DNA of 64,000 nt, taken from the NCBI GenBank assembly GCA_951804985.1, contig OX638130.1, positions 122,835,593-122,899,592 of the forward strand, read 5' to 3'. The notes beneath the pieces were generated by a model, which worked only from the letters and a program-made list of their open reading frames with translations, was not told where the DNA came from and made no database searches. Positions 54,581 to 64,000 of the stretch are shown here, piece by piece. The DNA is from Dryomyza anilis. Its lineage: Eukaryota; Arthropoda; Insecta; Diptera; Dryomyzidae. The position numbers and the translations under genes were made by a program. Numbering within the stretch: position 1 is the stretch's first letter; each line of letters begins with the position of its first letter.

Positions 54581-56099
54581 TTGCACCTATTTTAGGTAAA
54601 ATATCGCGAATCCCATTCGATCAAATCTTATAATGTTTAAATCAAATCATTAAAAATAATTTCGACTTTTCACAAATATCCATTTATCTTTTCACATGAG
54701 CTTGGATTAAATTTCTCATAATTTTTCTACAACATTTTTTTTTATAATGTTTTCTGTATTTTTTATTGGGAAATTTAATCCGCGTAATTTTTCAACTTAA
54801 GCCCCGCAGCAGTTGTCGAGGTTCTCGAGGTTGGCGCGACAACAGCATAAAAAATGCTGTCAAAGCAAACGCTTCAAACAGTTAATTGATTTTTTAATGA
54901 CGCCACATAAAGACGCATCGTTACGTTATATGTATTATATAACGTTACGTTACACTGCGATGTGCTGTGATGTGCTGTGCGGTGTTTCGTTTACGTTGCG
55001 TTTGTTAAACTTTTAATGATGAATCGGTTTTCATTACGTTGTTGTCGTTGTCATTGTTGTTGCATTCGATGTTGCTGTTGCAAGGACGACGCGTCGGTTG
55101 TCGCCCATATGTCAACATAATGGGCGTCACACATTGACGCCTTTAGTGCACACGTGGTTTCACAGAGGGCAACAAAACGAGCCGCCTCTGACAATGCAGT
55201 AAAGTGTCCGTCTGCCTGCTGAATCCTTTGGCGTTATTAATGAAAAACATTTTTTCAATAGCTTCATTTATATGTATTTGGATTTGACTGTGTCCATCCG
55301 TCCATGGATAAAATTTAAGCGCCGATACATAAAGCCAGTGCCTTGAGCAATATTTACACTTGTTGGTCGTCGCCACTCACAGCAGCAGCAGCAAGCAACA
55401 GACGCACGATCCTCGAAGGACATGGCGAGAAGTCAATGAGAGACTTTTGTGTGGTGTGGCGCATCATTCGGTTCAGTTCGGTTCGCCATTTGACACGAAA
55501 TGAAGTGTAGACAATAATAACAAATGACAGAGATTGTGCTGTGCGATGAGGTGAGGTGTGCCCTCTGGTGGAGCAACATTGTGTGCAGCGTTGATAAGCA
55601 ACGGCAGCTGTTTCTGATGTACCCAGCAGGAATTGACATCGCTGACGACATTTCTAGTAGAAAGTTTTATTATATTGGGGTAGTCAATTCCAATCATTTT
55701 CAGTTGAAATTGCGAAAATTCGAAATGAAATTGAGATTCTTCAAAACAAAATAAGAAAATGATATTTGCAATTGCGAAGTTAACAAGAAAAATTAATATT
55801 TTCCATTTCAAATTGGGAACAGATAAAATTTAAAATAAGTACTTTTTTGTTGTAGCCAATTTGTTAATATTTTGTTTGTATTCAAAGTGTTAAAATTTTT
55901 AATTCCAAATGAAAAAATCTCAATATTATTTGGTATTTAAAATCCTAATTTAATTTGCAATTTTCTTGTCCAATTTCAACGAACGATCTTCTTATCATTT
56001 AGAACTTACCCAATTTCAAATGGAAAATCTCAATTTCATAGTATGGCTTGTTGAGATACGAGAAAAAAAATATTTTTTAAATACTTGTGTATTGATTTT
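54581..56099. other. unique non-coding DNA, GC-richer island at 54800-55660
   Basis: The island has TCGAGGTTCTCGAGG, ACGACGCGTCGG (palindromic ACGCGT), CAGCAGCAGCAGCAAGC and a run of ACGTTACGTTAC near 54941. A 112-codon minus-strand frame (55473-55811) overlaps a plus frame and has no recognisable domain. From 55690 on the DNA is AT-rich with words such as CAATTTCAAATGGAAAATC repeated. Confidence 0.35.
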
Positions 56100-56745
56100 T
56101 GCTTTCATTGTCCTTCTGTTTTTGTGTTTTTGATTTTGTGTTTTTGATTGTATGTTTTTGATTTTGTGTTTTTAATTTTATGTTTTTGTTTTTGATTTTG
56201 TGTATTTGCTTTTGTTCTTGTGTTTCTGCTTTTATTTCTGTGTTTTTGATTTTGTGTTTTTCTATTGTTATGCTTTTGTTTTTCAGTTTTTGTTGTTGTG
56301 GTTTTCATTCTGTTTTTGCCTTAGTTTTGGTATTTTTGCTTTTGTGTATTTGCTTTTGGTTTTTTGTTTTCGCTTTTATTTTTGTGTCTTTGCTTTGGTT
56401 TTTGTGCTTTTGATTTTGTGTCTTTGCATTTAATTTTGTTCTTTTGCTCTTGGGTTTTGCTTTTGCGTTTGTGTTTTTGCTTTTGTTTTTGTTTTTATGT
56501 TTATGTTTTTTTTTTGTATTTTGCTTTAGTTTTTGTGTTTTGCTTTTGTGGTTTTGCATTTGTGTTTTTCTTTTGTTTTTGTGTTTTCTTTTGTATTTAT
56601 GCTTTTGTTTGGTTTTGATTATGTGTTTTTGTTTTCATTTTGTTTTTGCTTTTGATTTTATTTTGTGGTTCAGCTTTTGTTATTTGTATCTTTTGTGTTT
56701 GTACTACCATCTTTTATTTTTATTTTGTTTTTGAGTGATTGCTTT
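56100..56745 (+). repeat. T/G-rich simple-sequence block, TTTTTGTGTTTTTGATTTTG type
   Basis: Built from the same words as the cores at 9100-10940 and (inverted) 32260-33530. Neither the ACCCGGG/ACGGGG left end nor the conserved right block of that element family is seen nearby, so this is either an element core without its ends or an independent expansion. Reading frames are Phe/Leu/Cys runs. Confidence 0.85.
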
Positions 56746-56748
56746 AGT

Positions 56749-56929
56749 CCCTGCCAGTAAAATTAGTCAAGAACTGGTCGGTTACTGGTTGGGAAATGCT
56801 CATAGACCGAAGAGTTTTACTAGCTTGTTTTGGGTCGAAAAGTGCGTGGTCGATTGCGAGTGAACTCTACAAGTGACTAGTAAAACTGGCTGAATATTGG
56901 TAGGCTTTTGGTAGGAATTCTTACTGGGG
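56749..56929. mobile_element. possible 181-bp MITE
   Basis: CCCTGCCAGTAA at the left and TTACTGGGG at the right are imperfect inverted repeats. Inside, GTTTTACTAGCTTG and CAAGTGACTAGTAAAAC form a second inverted pair. No target duplication established. Confidence 0.4.
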
Positions 56930-57057
56930 AAGAGCATCAATGATAAAACAAATATAATGATTGGAATTTCTATATTGATGACAATGTCTACAAAGATTTC
57001 ATAGAGGATATTACATTAAATATGCCGATTATTTAAAATTACAATACATTTCGTCGG

Positions 57058-57290
57058 TTATACTGCAAAACCGCCAACTGCATGTGAAAATTACGCCTAA
57101 TTTTGTGTTATAATCGGATTTTTAATGATATGTTGATCGGATAAATTAGATAAATGCTATTATAAGTTATGACATACTTAATTTTGTATGAAGTAAGTGC
57201 AGAATTGAGACTGAAAATAGTTTTGTTTCTTCTGTAAAATTCATTTTGTAAGATGTGTTCGAGAATGTTGGTAGGCGGTTTTGTAGTATC
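57058..57290. mobile_element. possible short TIR element
   Basis: TATACTGCAAAACCGCCAAC at the left pairs with GTTGGTAGGCGGTTTTGTAGTAT at the right (with a 2-nt insertion). About 190 bp between, AT-rich. Weak support beyond the repeats. Confidence 0.4.
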
Positions 57291-58639
57291 ATCGGTGATA
57301 CTGACAAATTTATGTACGGTGATAATTTGCATTATTTTTAGTTCATATATTTTTAAATAAATCATTTTTTGTCATATGACATTTTTCTTTTATGAAAATG
57401 TCATCCATACTTTGCAGCGTGAAAATTCAATCGGTCAACTATGTTGCTAATTTATAAGTTTCTTTGTTGTCAACTGATAGTGTCGATTTGATGTCTAAGT
57501 GACGTCATTTTCATTTAAAAATAATCTATTGGGCCATATTCCGAATTTCGGTCAAATTCCAAACGTTTCATATAAAATTTGTAAACAAACGACTTTGAAT
57601 TCGATGCCACATTACAAAAAATTGTTTTCCAAATGTATTCAAATCAATGAAAAAGAGATATAAAATATGCAGAAAATCAAACTGAACTCAAAAGCGTTTG
57701 TTTAGAATTTCTATATGAAATTCGATCGAAAGATAAAACATTTGAATTACATTTAAAAAATTTGGACATCACAGAAATCGATAATTTTATCGTTTTAATT
57801 ACAAAATGGAGTTACTGACCTGCGTATGGGAATCATTGTGTAATAATTAATGACAATTCCCACTGGGTAGTGTGTACATTCGCCGTAATGTTGGCCTTTG
57901 ATGTCGCCATCGTTAGTTTGCCGTCACCTTTATGCGGCGCCAATGTCCACCGTTGACACCCATCAATGACAACAAACTAATTTAGCGGAATTCAATGAAA
58001 TTGAGTGAAAACCTCTTGTTTGTTGTAGCACTTGTTTGATAGGGTGCTCTGTGTGCTCTGGACGGTAATGGTGACGCACTAAAACTAAATGAACTGTATG
58101 CTGCTTAAAGCATTTTTAATAAAAGAAGACGGAAGGACTCGATGACGCACTGCACTAGAATGAGATGTGTGCGAAAGATAAGAGACATATTTTTCACGGA
58201 AGAATTTATTCAATTAAAGAATTGTTTAAAGCAGAGATCAGAAATTAGGTTTTTCACTGAGAGATATTTTTCAAAAAGTATACAGGTCTTTGGCTGAGAG
58301 ATACTTTTTATTTTAAAAATAAAGATTTTTGGTTGAGAGTTATATGAATTCTTTTTTTTTAAAGGTGTATGGTTAATGGTTGTTAGTAGACCGAAAATTT
58401 AATTTGTATCATTTAAAGGGAATTCATAAAAATGATAGGAAAACAGAAAAATATGAATTTTTGGCATCCAGGCGAGATTATTGGACTTATAGAGAAGAGA
58501 TGGGCATAATAAAATTTATTTCAATTCTAAAAACTAACAATTAAAATTATTACATTATTTGCAACTAACTATTTATATATCAATTGTTAATTACAAAATA
58601 CAAGATCGACATGGGAACTTTTTTTTGATTCTGTTCCAG
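57291..58639. other. non-coding DNA upstream of the microexon
   Basis: 57850-58170 is a GC-richer island with TTATGCGGCGCCAATGTCC and GGACGGTAATGGTGACG. 58226-58380 has repeated CTGAGAGATA/GTTGAGAGTTA words. No gene recognised. Confidence 0.35.
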
Positions 58640-58678
58640 TGGGATTACAGAAGCACCCAAGTGAGTCCAATTTATCAG
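58640..58678 (+). CDS. 39-nt coding microexon candidate with two possible donors
   Basis: A pyrimidine tract ending TTCTGTTCCAG directly precedes 58640. The exon ends at CAG|GTGAAT (58678/58679). A second in-frame donor CAA|GTGAGT lies at 58660/58661. Either choice keeps phase 0: 39 nt reads WDYRSTQVSPIYQ, 21 nt reads WDYRSTQ. Base composition is markedly higher in G+C than flanks. The same strand and phase as the exon at 33852 suggest, but do not show, one gene with very long introns. I do not recognise the peptide. A chance pseudo-exon is the alternative. Confidence 0.45.
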
Positions 58679-58739
58679 GTGAATCGCATTTTAAATTTTA
58701 TAATATTTCTTTTTTTGAAAATGTTTTTTTTTTTAAATT

Positions 58740-60340
58740 GCGTGTTTTAATCGTCTAAATTTTTTTTGGACAATATATTTTCGAAAATTTTCGAAAGTTG
58801 TTGTTTTCGTCGAATATTTTTTTTTTTCAATTATGACCATTGTTGTTTTTGTCGCTCAAAAATATTTTTTAACAAATTTTTTCGAACATTGATGTTTGTG
58901 TTGAATTTTTTTTTTTGAAAAATGTTGATTTCGAACTCTGCGTGTTTTATGTCGAATATACATATTTTTTTTTGGAAAATGATGATTTCGACCATTGCGT
59001 TGATTTTGTCGCCCAAAAATTTTTTCGACAATTGCGATGTTTTTGTCGTCCAAAAATTTTATTTTACATTTTATTCGATCATTGTTGTTTTTGTCACACA
59101 TCTTTTGAAAAATGTTAATTTCGAACATTGCGTTGTATTTGTCGCCCAACATTTTTTTTTCGTAATTTTCGAGCGTTGTTGTTTTTGTAGAATACATTTT
59201 TTATTTATAAATGGTGATTTCTATGGTGGTTTTTATCGTCCAAAAATATGTTTTCGAAAATTTTCAAACACTGTTGTTTGCTGATTTTTTTTTTAAATAT
59301 TGATTTTGATCTTTACGTTGTTTTTGTCGTCAAAAATTTTATTAACCAATTCTTTTTTTTTTTTGAAAATTTTCGATCCTTGTTGTTTTTGTCGAATATC
59401 TTTTGGAAAATGTTGATTACGACCATGGCGTTGTTTTTGTCGTCCAACATTTATTTTTCGAAGATTTTCATACGTTGTTGTTTTTGTAGAATACTTTTTT
59501 TTTTATTTATAAATGGTGATTGCATTGTTTTTATCGTCCAAAAATTTATTTTCGAAAATTTTTAAACATTGTTGTTTGTCGATTTTTTTTTTGAAAATGT
59601 TGATTTTGATATTTGGTGGTTTTTTGTCATAAAATTTTTATTCGATAATTTTCGATCAATGTTGTTTTTGTCGAATATCTTTTGGAAAATGGTGATTTCG
59701 AACATTGCGTTGTTTATGCGTCCAAAAATTTTTTAATTATTTTTTTCGAAAATTTTCGTCCGTTGTTGTTTTTGTAGAATATATATTTTATTTATAAATG
59801 GTGATTTCAACCATTGCGTTGTTTTCATCGTTCAAAAATTGGTTTTCGAAATTGTTGTTTGTCGATTTTTTTTTTGAAAATTTTGGTTTTGATCTTTGCT
59901 TTGTTTTTGTCGTCCAACATTTTTTTATCTAAATTATTTCGAACATTGGGAAAAAAAAATTTCGAACTGTTGTTTTTGCCGAATATTTTTATATTTGAAA
60001 ATGGTAATTTTAACCATTGCGTTGTTTTTCGACCAACAATTTGTTTACGTAATTTTTCGAATATTAAACAACAATATTCTTTTTGAAATGAATCGTCCAA
60101 CATTTTTTTTACAATTTTGTTTTTTCAAAATTTTTCGAACATTGTTGTATTTTTCGAATATTTATATATATATTGTTTTGGAAAATGCTGCAAAATTCTG
60201 CCGCCCAACATTTTTTTCGAACATTGTTGTTTTGTCGAATACATTTTTTTGTTGGACATTTTTTTTTAACAATGTTTTTTCGAAATTTGTTGAAAATTGT
60301 TGTTTTTGTCGACCAAACAGTTTTTAACATTTTATTTCAA
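58740..60340 (+). repeat. TTCGAA/TTTTTGTCG satellite-like block, copy 2
   Basis: Same modules as 2890-3990: TTTTCGAAAATTTTCGA, ATTGTTGTTTTTGTCGAATA, GAAAATGGTGATTTCGAAC, ATTGCGTTGTTTTTGTCG, CCAAAAATTTT. Unit about 100-130 bp, degenerate, roughly 14 units. Here ATTTATAAATGGTGATT replaces the GTGGAAAATAGTTATT module of copy 1 in several units, so the two blocks have evolved separately. Confidence 0.88.
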
Positions 60341-61965
60341 TAAAATAATTTTAATTTTTGCTTTTAGGATTTTATTTCCATATATACCCAAATTTTTAAT
60401 CAAAAGTTGCTATCAGTAGGTGCTCCAGAAATATTGGGAGTCATCTGAAAAAAGACATGTGCATCAACGCTTCTCAGCTTCTCAAAAATGACTAATTAGA
60501 GATATATTTTGTTAACCTTTATATCTCTAGCTGTTCAACCGCAATCGAAATATAAAGGTTTCTCACAGTCCAAAGCCGAAAATTTTCAAACACAAAGGTT
60601 TCTCTCAGATCACAACCGTTTTTTTTAGTTTTCTTTAAATTTTGGTTTCTCACTGATTTATTTAAAAAATGTTAATTAGTGAGAGTTATACAGGAATCTC
60701 CGAAAAGGTTAACCTTTATCTCTGGACCCTGGTTAGAACTCGTCACGTACCGGTTCATTTTCCCGTAGGGAACTAATAGAAATACATTTTTTGATCTCGG
60801 AAACCCCATTAAATAAGAATATTTCATATATATTAATACGAAATACACATTTTGAAATAATTTACATTCTAATAGGTTGTATGCACACGGGGTCACCGAT
60901 GTGTTTAGTTTTTAACATGAAATAATGGAAATACAAATATTTAAACAAAAGCCTATATCTCGTTATTTCAGCCACACATTTGATGAACTTTGACAGGCGT
61001 GTGACAGATGGGCCATGAACGCCTAACGACTGACTGAAAAGTAGACAAACAATGCATAAAATTATGCACTATAATTATACAGACAGGCAGACGAATGGGC
61101 GGACGGACGGACGGACACATATTCACTCAGAAAAATCACATACATAATTTAATGCATATTTTTGTGCGGAGGCCATAGAGTCACGTGGGTGACACAACGA
61201 AAAACCCAATTTGTGCAGTCAATAAAATTAGCATCCTGCCAACAGCAGGAGCAACAGAATCAGATGATTATAATTGCAAATAATATTCACCCTAAAAAAA
61301 TATGAAATAATAAAAACAACACACAGAAGTTGCGCGGAAGGATGTTGCAGACAAATGGACTGTCACTAGACAAACAGTAGCAGGAAGTAAGTGCTGGATG
61401 TGAGTGCTAGCAGCAGACAACAGCAGAGAAAAGGGCAGACAAAAAGAAGACGGGTGGTTGGATGGATGGACAGTTGAACGTGCGGACGACCAGCACCGGT
61501 ACAGGTTCAACAGACAAATGAACAAAATACAATGATGACATGTACATCAAGAGGACAAAGGTGTTTAGATGGCCAACGAGAACGAAAGGACGTAGGATGT
61601 GCGCGCTAACAAAAGCCTTCATTCATGTGCTTTGCTTCAATGCATCCTTTTTGTGACATTCAACGTTGGAGAAGCGCGCGTTCGAAAACATATTCAGTCA
61701 CTTTTCATGTGATGACCAGTTGACCAGTGCCGTCTCATCAACCGATACTCCTCAACAGTCCCTGGACTGTTGTTATTTCGAATATTTTTATTTTTTTTGC
61801 CTGAATTTTGCAAAATTCTTCATGTGTGCGTAATGTTAATAAATAATAGAGTACAACATACCTCACAGATGGAATAATGGAGTACGGAATGTAAACGAGA
61901 AGGGTTACAGAAAAGGGCTATCGAAAAAGTGCAAAATGGGTAATGGGAAGGAGTGCCGAATGAGT
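60341..61965. other. non-coding DNA with GC-richer island at 60960-61750
   Basis: 60530-60670 has repeated AAAGGTTTCTC words. The island contains a GGACGGACGGACGGACA tract (61100-61117), CAGCAGGAGCAACAG and GGATGGATGGACAG. Minus-strand frames at 61292-61622 overlap one another and lack support. Confidence 0.35.
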
Positions 61966-62125
61966 ACTGAAAAGGTAACAGAAATGGTAACAGAAAGGGT
62001 AACAGAAAGGGTAACAGAAAGGGTAACAGTAAGGGTAACAGAAAGGGTAACAGAAAGGGTAACAGAAAGGGTAACAGAAAGGGTAAGAGAAAGGGTAACA
62101 GTAAGGGTAACAGAAAGGGCAACGT
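61966..62125 (+). repeat. 12-bp minisatellite GAAAGGGTAACA
   Basis: About 13 tandem GAAAGGGTAACA units with variants GTAAGGGTAACA and GAAAGGGTAAGA. Because 12 is a multiple of 3, frames stay open on both strands (VTER repeats on plus, LLPF repeats on minus); neither has other support. Confidence 0.93.
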
Positions 62126-63484
62126 CAAATCTATGGAAGGAGTTGCATAATAGCCCTGTACAGTCCTATGGATAATTGAATGTTTTTCATAAATCGGTTT
62201 GTCAGTGATGGCTTCATGTGCACATTGAGTGTGGGTGCTGTGGCTCTTGCTAATCAGTCAAAATATTTGATTAATACCATTCGCGAATTGTGTATCTCTA
62301 AGGTCTCATTTTGCATCTGCTGGATGATAAGTGAATTTTTGCGGCACGTATGCTAATGTAAAACATTTAAAATTGGCAGGGTCAGTCAGTTGTACCCTTG
62401 TTGAATGGTATTTTGTTGTGTTGTATTAGATTTTGCAAAAGGGGTTACATTTGGCGAGAGCTTAATAAATAAATCTTCTGAAAATTCAGTTTTCAGAGAC
62501 AAAGATTTGGGGTGATTTAAATATAAAAAAGTAAAAATATTAAAGTTTTAAAGAATGCTCTTTTATTAATAAAAAAAACCAGTAGGAAATGTGTGGTCAT
62601 ATGGGATAATTACAAAGTGTGGGGTTGAAAGAATTATAAAAATAATAGTCGTTCTAATTACTTTTACATATGAAAAATGAAATAAAAATGATTTAATCAT
62701 TTAAAGTTGTTCAGATTTCACCAAAGTTTGGAAGTCGATAAAAGTCTCCCGTAAATTCGTGTATTGTATGTGGTATATATACAAAAATAGACGGTTCAGA
62801 GGTAACGATCGACCGATCAGGCATATTTTGAATACCACATACCGTAGGTATAACAGTAATCTAAATTCTAGGTTTTATTGATATTACTCATCTAGTTTTC
62901 TTGTAATCCAAATGGACAGAAATACCACATTATGTTGGAAGAACGAAAAAGTTAGTTGTACCAACTAAATTCATTCGGTTAAATCGAATTGACTACAACT
63001 TTGTTTGTGGATTCGATTGACTTGAAATATTAGCATATACACACTCCAAATGGTTCTAAATCTGAACTAAATTGTTTAAAAACAGTTCGACATAGTCCAA
63101 ACTATACTTTTTTAGTTTTGAGAATAACATCCGACTAACCGGTTGAGAGAACGAAATAAGTTGGTTTGGCAAAGAGTTGGTTGGCGCAACAAAGGATTCA
63201 TTTTAAAAGGCAAAAACAAGAATGTTCCAAAATGTTCGAAAAAAAGAAAAAAACATTGTATGTGTTTTTTTAAAATGCATTAAATAAAAGATGGAAAATA
63301 AATTAAGAAAACTATTTTATGGCTTGTTTAGCAGTTCTTTTTTGAGAATCTACAAATGGAATATTATTAAAGAGACTTTAAAAATACTACTAATTTTCAG
63401 AGGTCAGGCAGAGATTAAGCTGATCATTTTCGGAGGATCCTGAATAACTGTCACTAAATAACGTTTATTAAATAAATGAGGAAA
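62126..63484. other. non-coding DNA
   Basis: 62130-62470 is mixed in composition, the rest AT-rich. 62930-63190 has several TTCGGTTAAATCGAA / TCGATTGACTTG words. No gene, TIR or array recognised. Confidence 0.45.
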
Positions 63485-64000
63485 AACCAATAATTCGAAC
63501 ATGCCAACAACAAAATTTTAGTCGACGAAACAACAATCTTCGAAAGTTTTCGAAAAATCAAAAAATTGTTTAAAGTATGTTTGGGTGATAAAAATAACGC
63601 AATGTTCGAAAATAACATATTACAATAAAAAAATGTATTTAAAAGAACAATGTTCGAAATTTGTCTAAAAAGAAAAACTTGTAATAAAATGTTTGAAAAA
63701 TTAAAAAAAAAATACAAAAATGACAAAAACAACAATGTTCGAAAATTTAGAAAAAAATAGTTAAAACTTGTTGCGCGACAAAAACATCACATGTTCGAAA
63801 ACAACATATTCCAACAAAAAAATGTATTATATACAAACAACAATGTTCGAAAAATTTCAATAAATATTGTTTAACATTTTTTTGGGCCACAAAAACAACG
63901 GAATGTTCCAACCAAAAAAATGTATTCGACAAAAACAACAATGTTTTGAAATTTCGAAATAAGAAAAAAAAAATGGGCGACAAAGCAATGCAATGTTCAA
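63485..64000 (-). repeat. TTCGAA/TTTTTGTCG satellite-like block, copy 3, inverted and cut by the window edge
   Basis: Reads as the inverse of blocks 1 and 2: CGACAAAAACAACAATGTTC, GAAAATTTTCGA, AAAAATGTATTCGACAAAAA, GGGCGACAAAG. It starts at about 63485 and runs off the end at 64000. Confidence 0.85.

Noticed and set aside
55473..55811. 112-codon minus frame
   Set aside because: Overlaps a plus-strand frame of similar quality; no domain, start or splice support.

Overview
The window is non-bacterial, AT-rich eukaryotic DNA. I see no operons, ribosome-binding sites, CRISPR arrays or rRNA. Several features suggest a higher fly (Diptera): islands of CAG/CAA and CAGA repeats, short-intron splice signals, dispersed elements with a GTCT/CAGA tract that resemble the 'mini-me' class described in dipterans, and many small inverted-repeat transposons. 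The species is not determinable from the sequence. No long protein-coding gene is visible. Open frames above 60 codons fall almost entirely in homopolymer-rich, tandem-repeat or transposon DNA.

My best reading is that the window is the interior of one or more very large introns or intergenic DNA. Two small + strand exon candidates stand in it: a 93-nt phase-0 exon at 33852-33944 and a 39-nt (or 21-nt) phase-0 microexon at 58640-58678. Both have good acceptor and donor signals and stand out in composition from their surroundings. I could not assign either to a named gene. A coding-like island also lies at the left edge (1-175).

Layout. 0-5 kb: a 430-bp tandem duplication, a TTCGAA/TTTTTGTCG satellite-like block and a GATTGCAAC motif block. 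5-8 kb: a GC-richer island with a possible core promoter, then a terminal-inverted-repeat (TIR) element carrying a nested tRNA-Phe-derived SINE with a 14-bp target duplication. 9-16.8 kb: a 2.1-kb simple-sequence-cored dispersed element, two foldback elements, a second TIR element and a 19-bp minisatellite. 17-21 kb: two copies of a dispersed repeat separated by GC-richer islands. 21.4-25.9 kb: two 222-bp MITEs and a 3.2-kb array of a 17-bp unit interrupted by the second SINE. 27.5-31 kb: three TIR elements. 32-37.5 kb: two more simple-sequence-cored elements flanking the 93-nt exon and a third copy of the dispersed repeat. 39-42.5 kb: a near-identical 570-bp tandem duplication running into a 2.8-kb array of a second, related 19-bp unit. 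43.7-50.2 kb: a 21-bp minisatellite, two LTR copies in opposite orientation, several TAA-flanked MITEs and a 137-bp near-perfect hairpin. 50.4-54.6 kb: a CGATATCG-rich repeat, a 32-bp-period repeat and an approximately 160-bp satellite. 56-64 kb: a T/G-rich simple block, the microexon, a second TTCGAA block, a 12-bp minisatellite and a third, inverted TTCGAA block running off the end.

The main biological interest is the repeat ecology. One conserved-ended element carries a completely different expanded simple-sequence core in each copy. Two 19-bp minisatellites 25 kb apart share most of their unit. A satellite-like unit recurs at three places. Long hairpins are frequent enough that double-stranded-RNA production is worth testing. 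All function statements about non-coding parts are inference.
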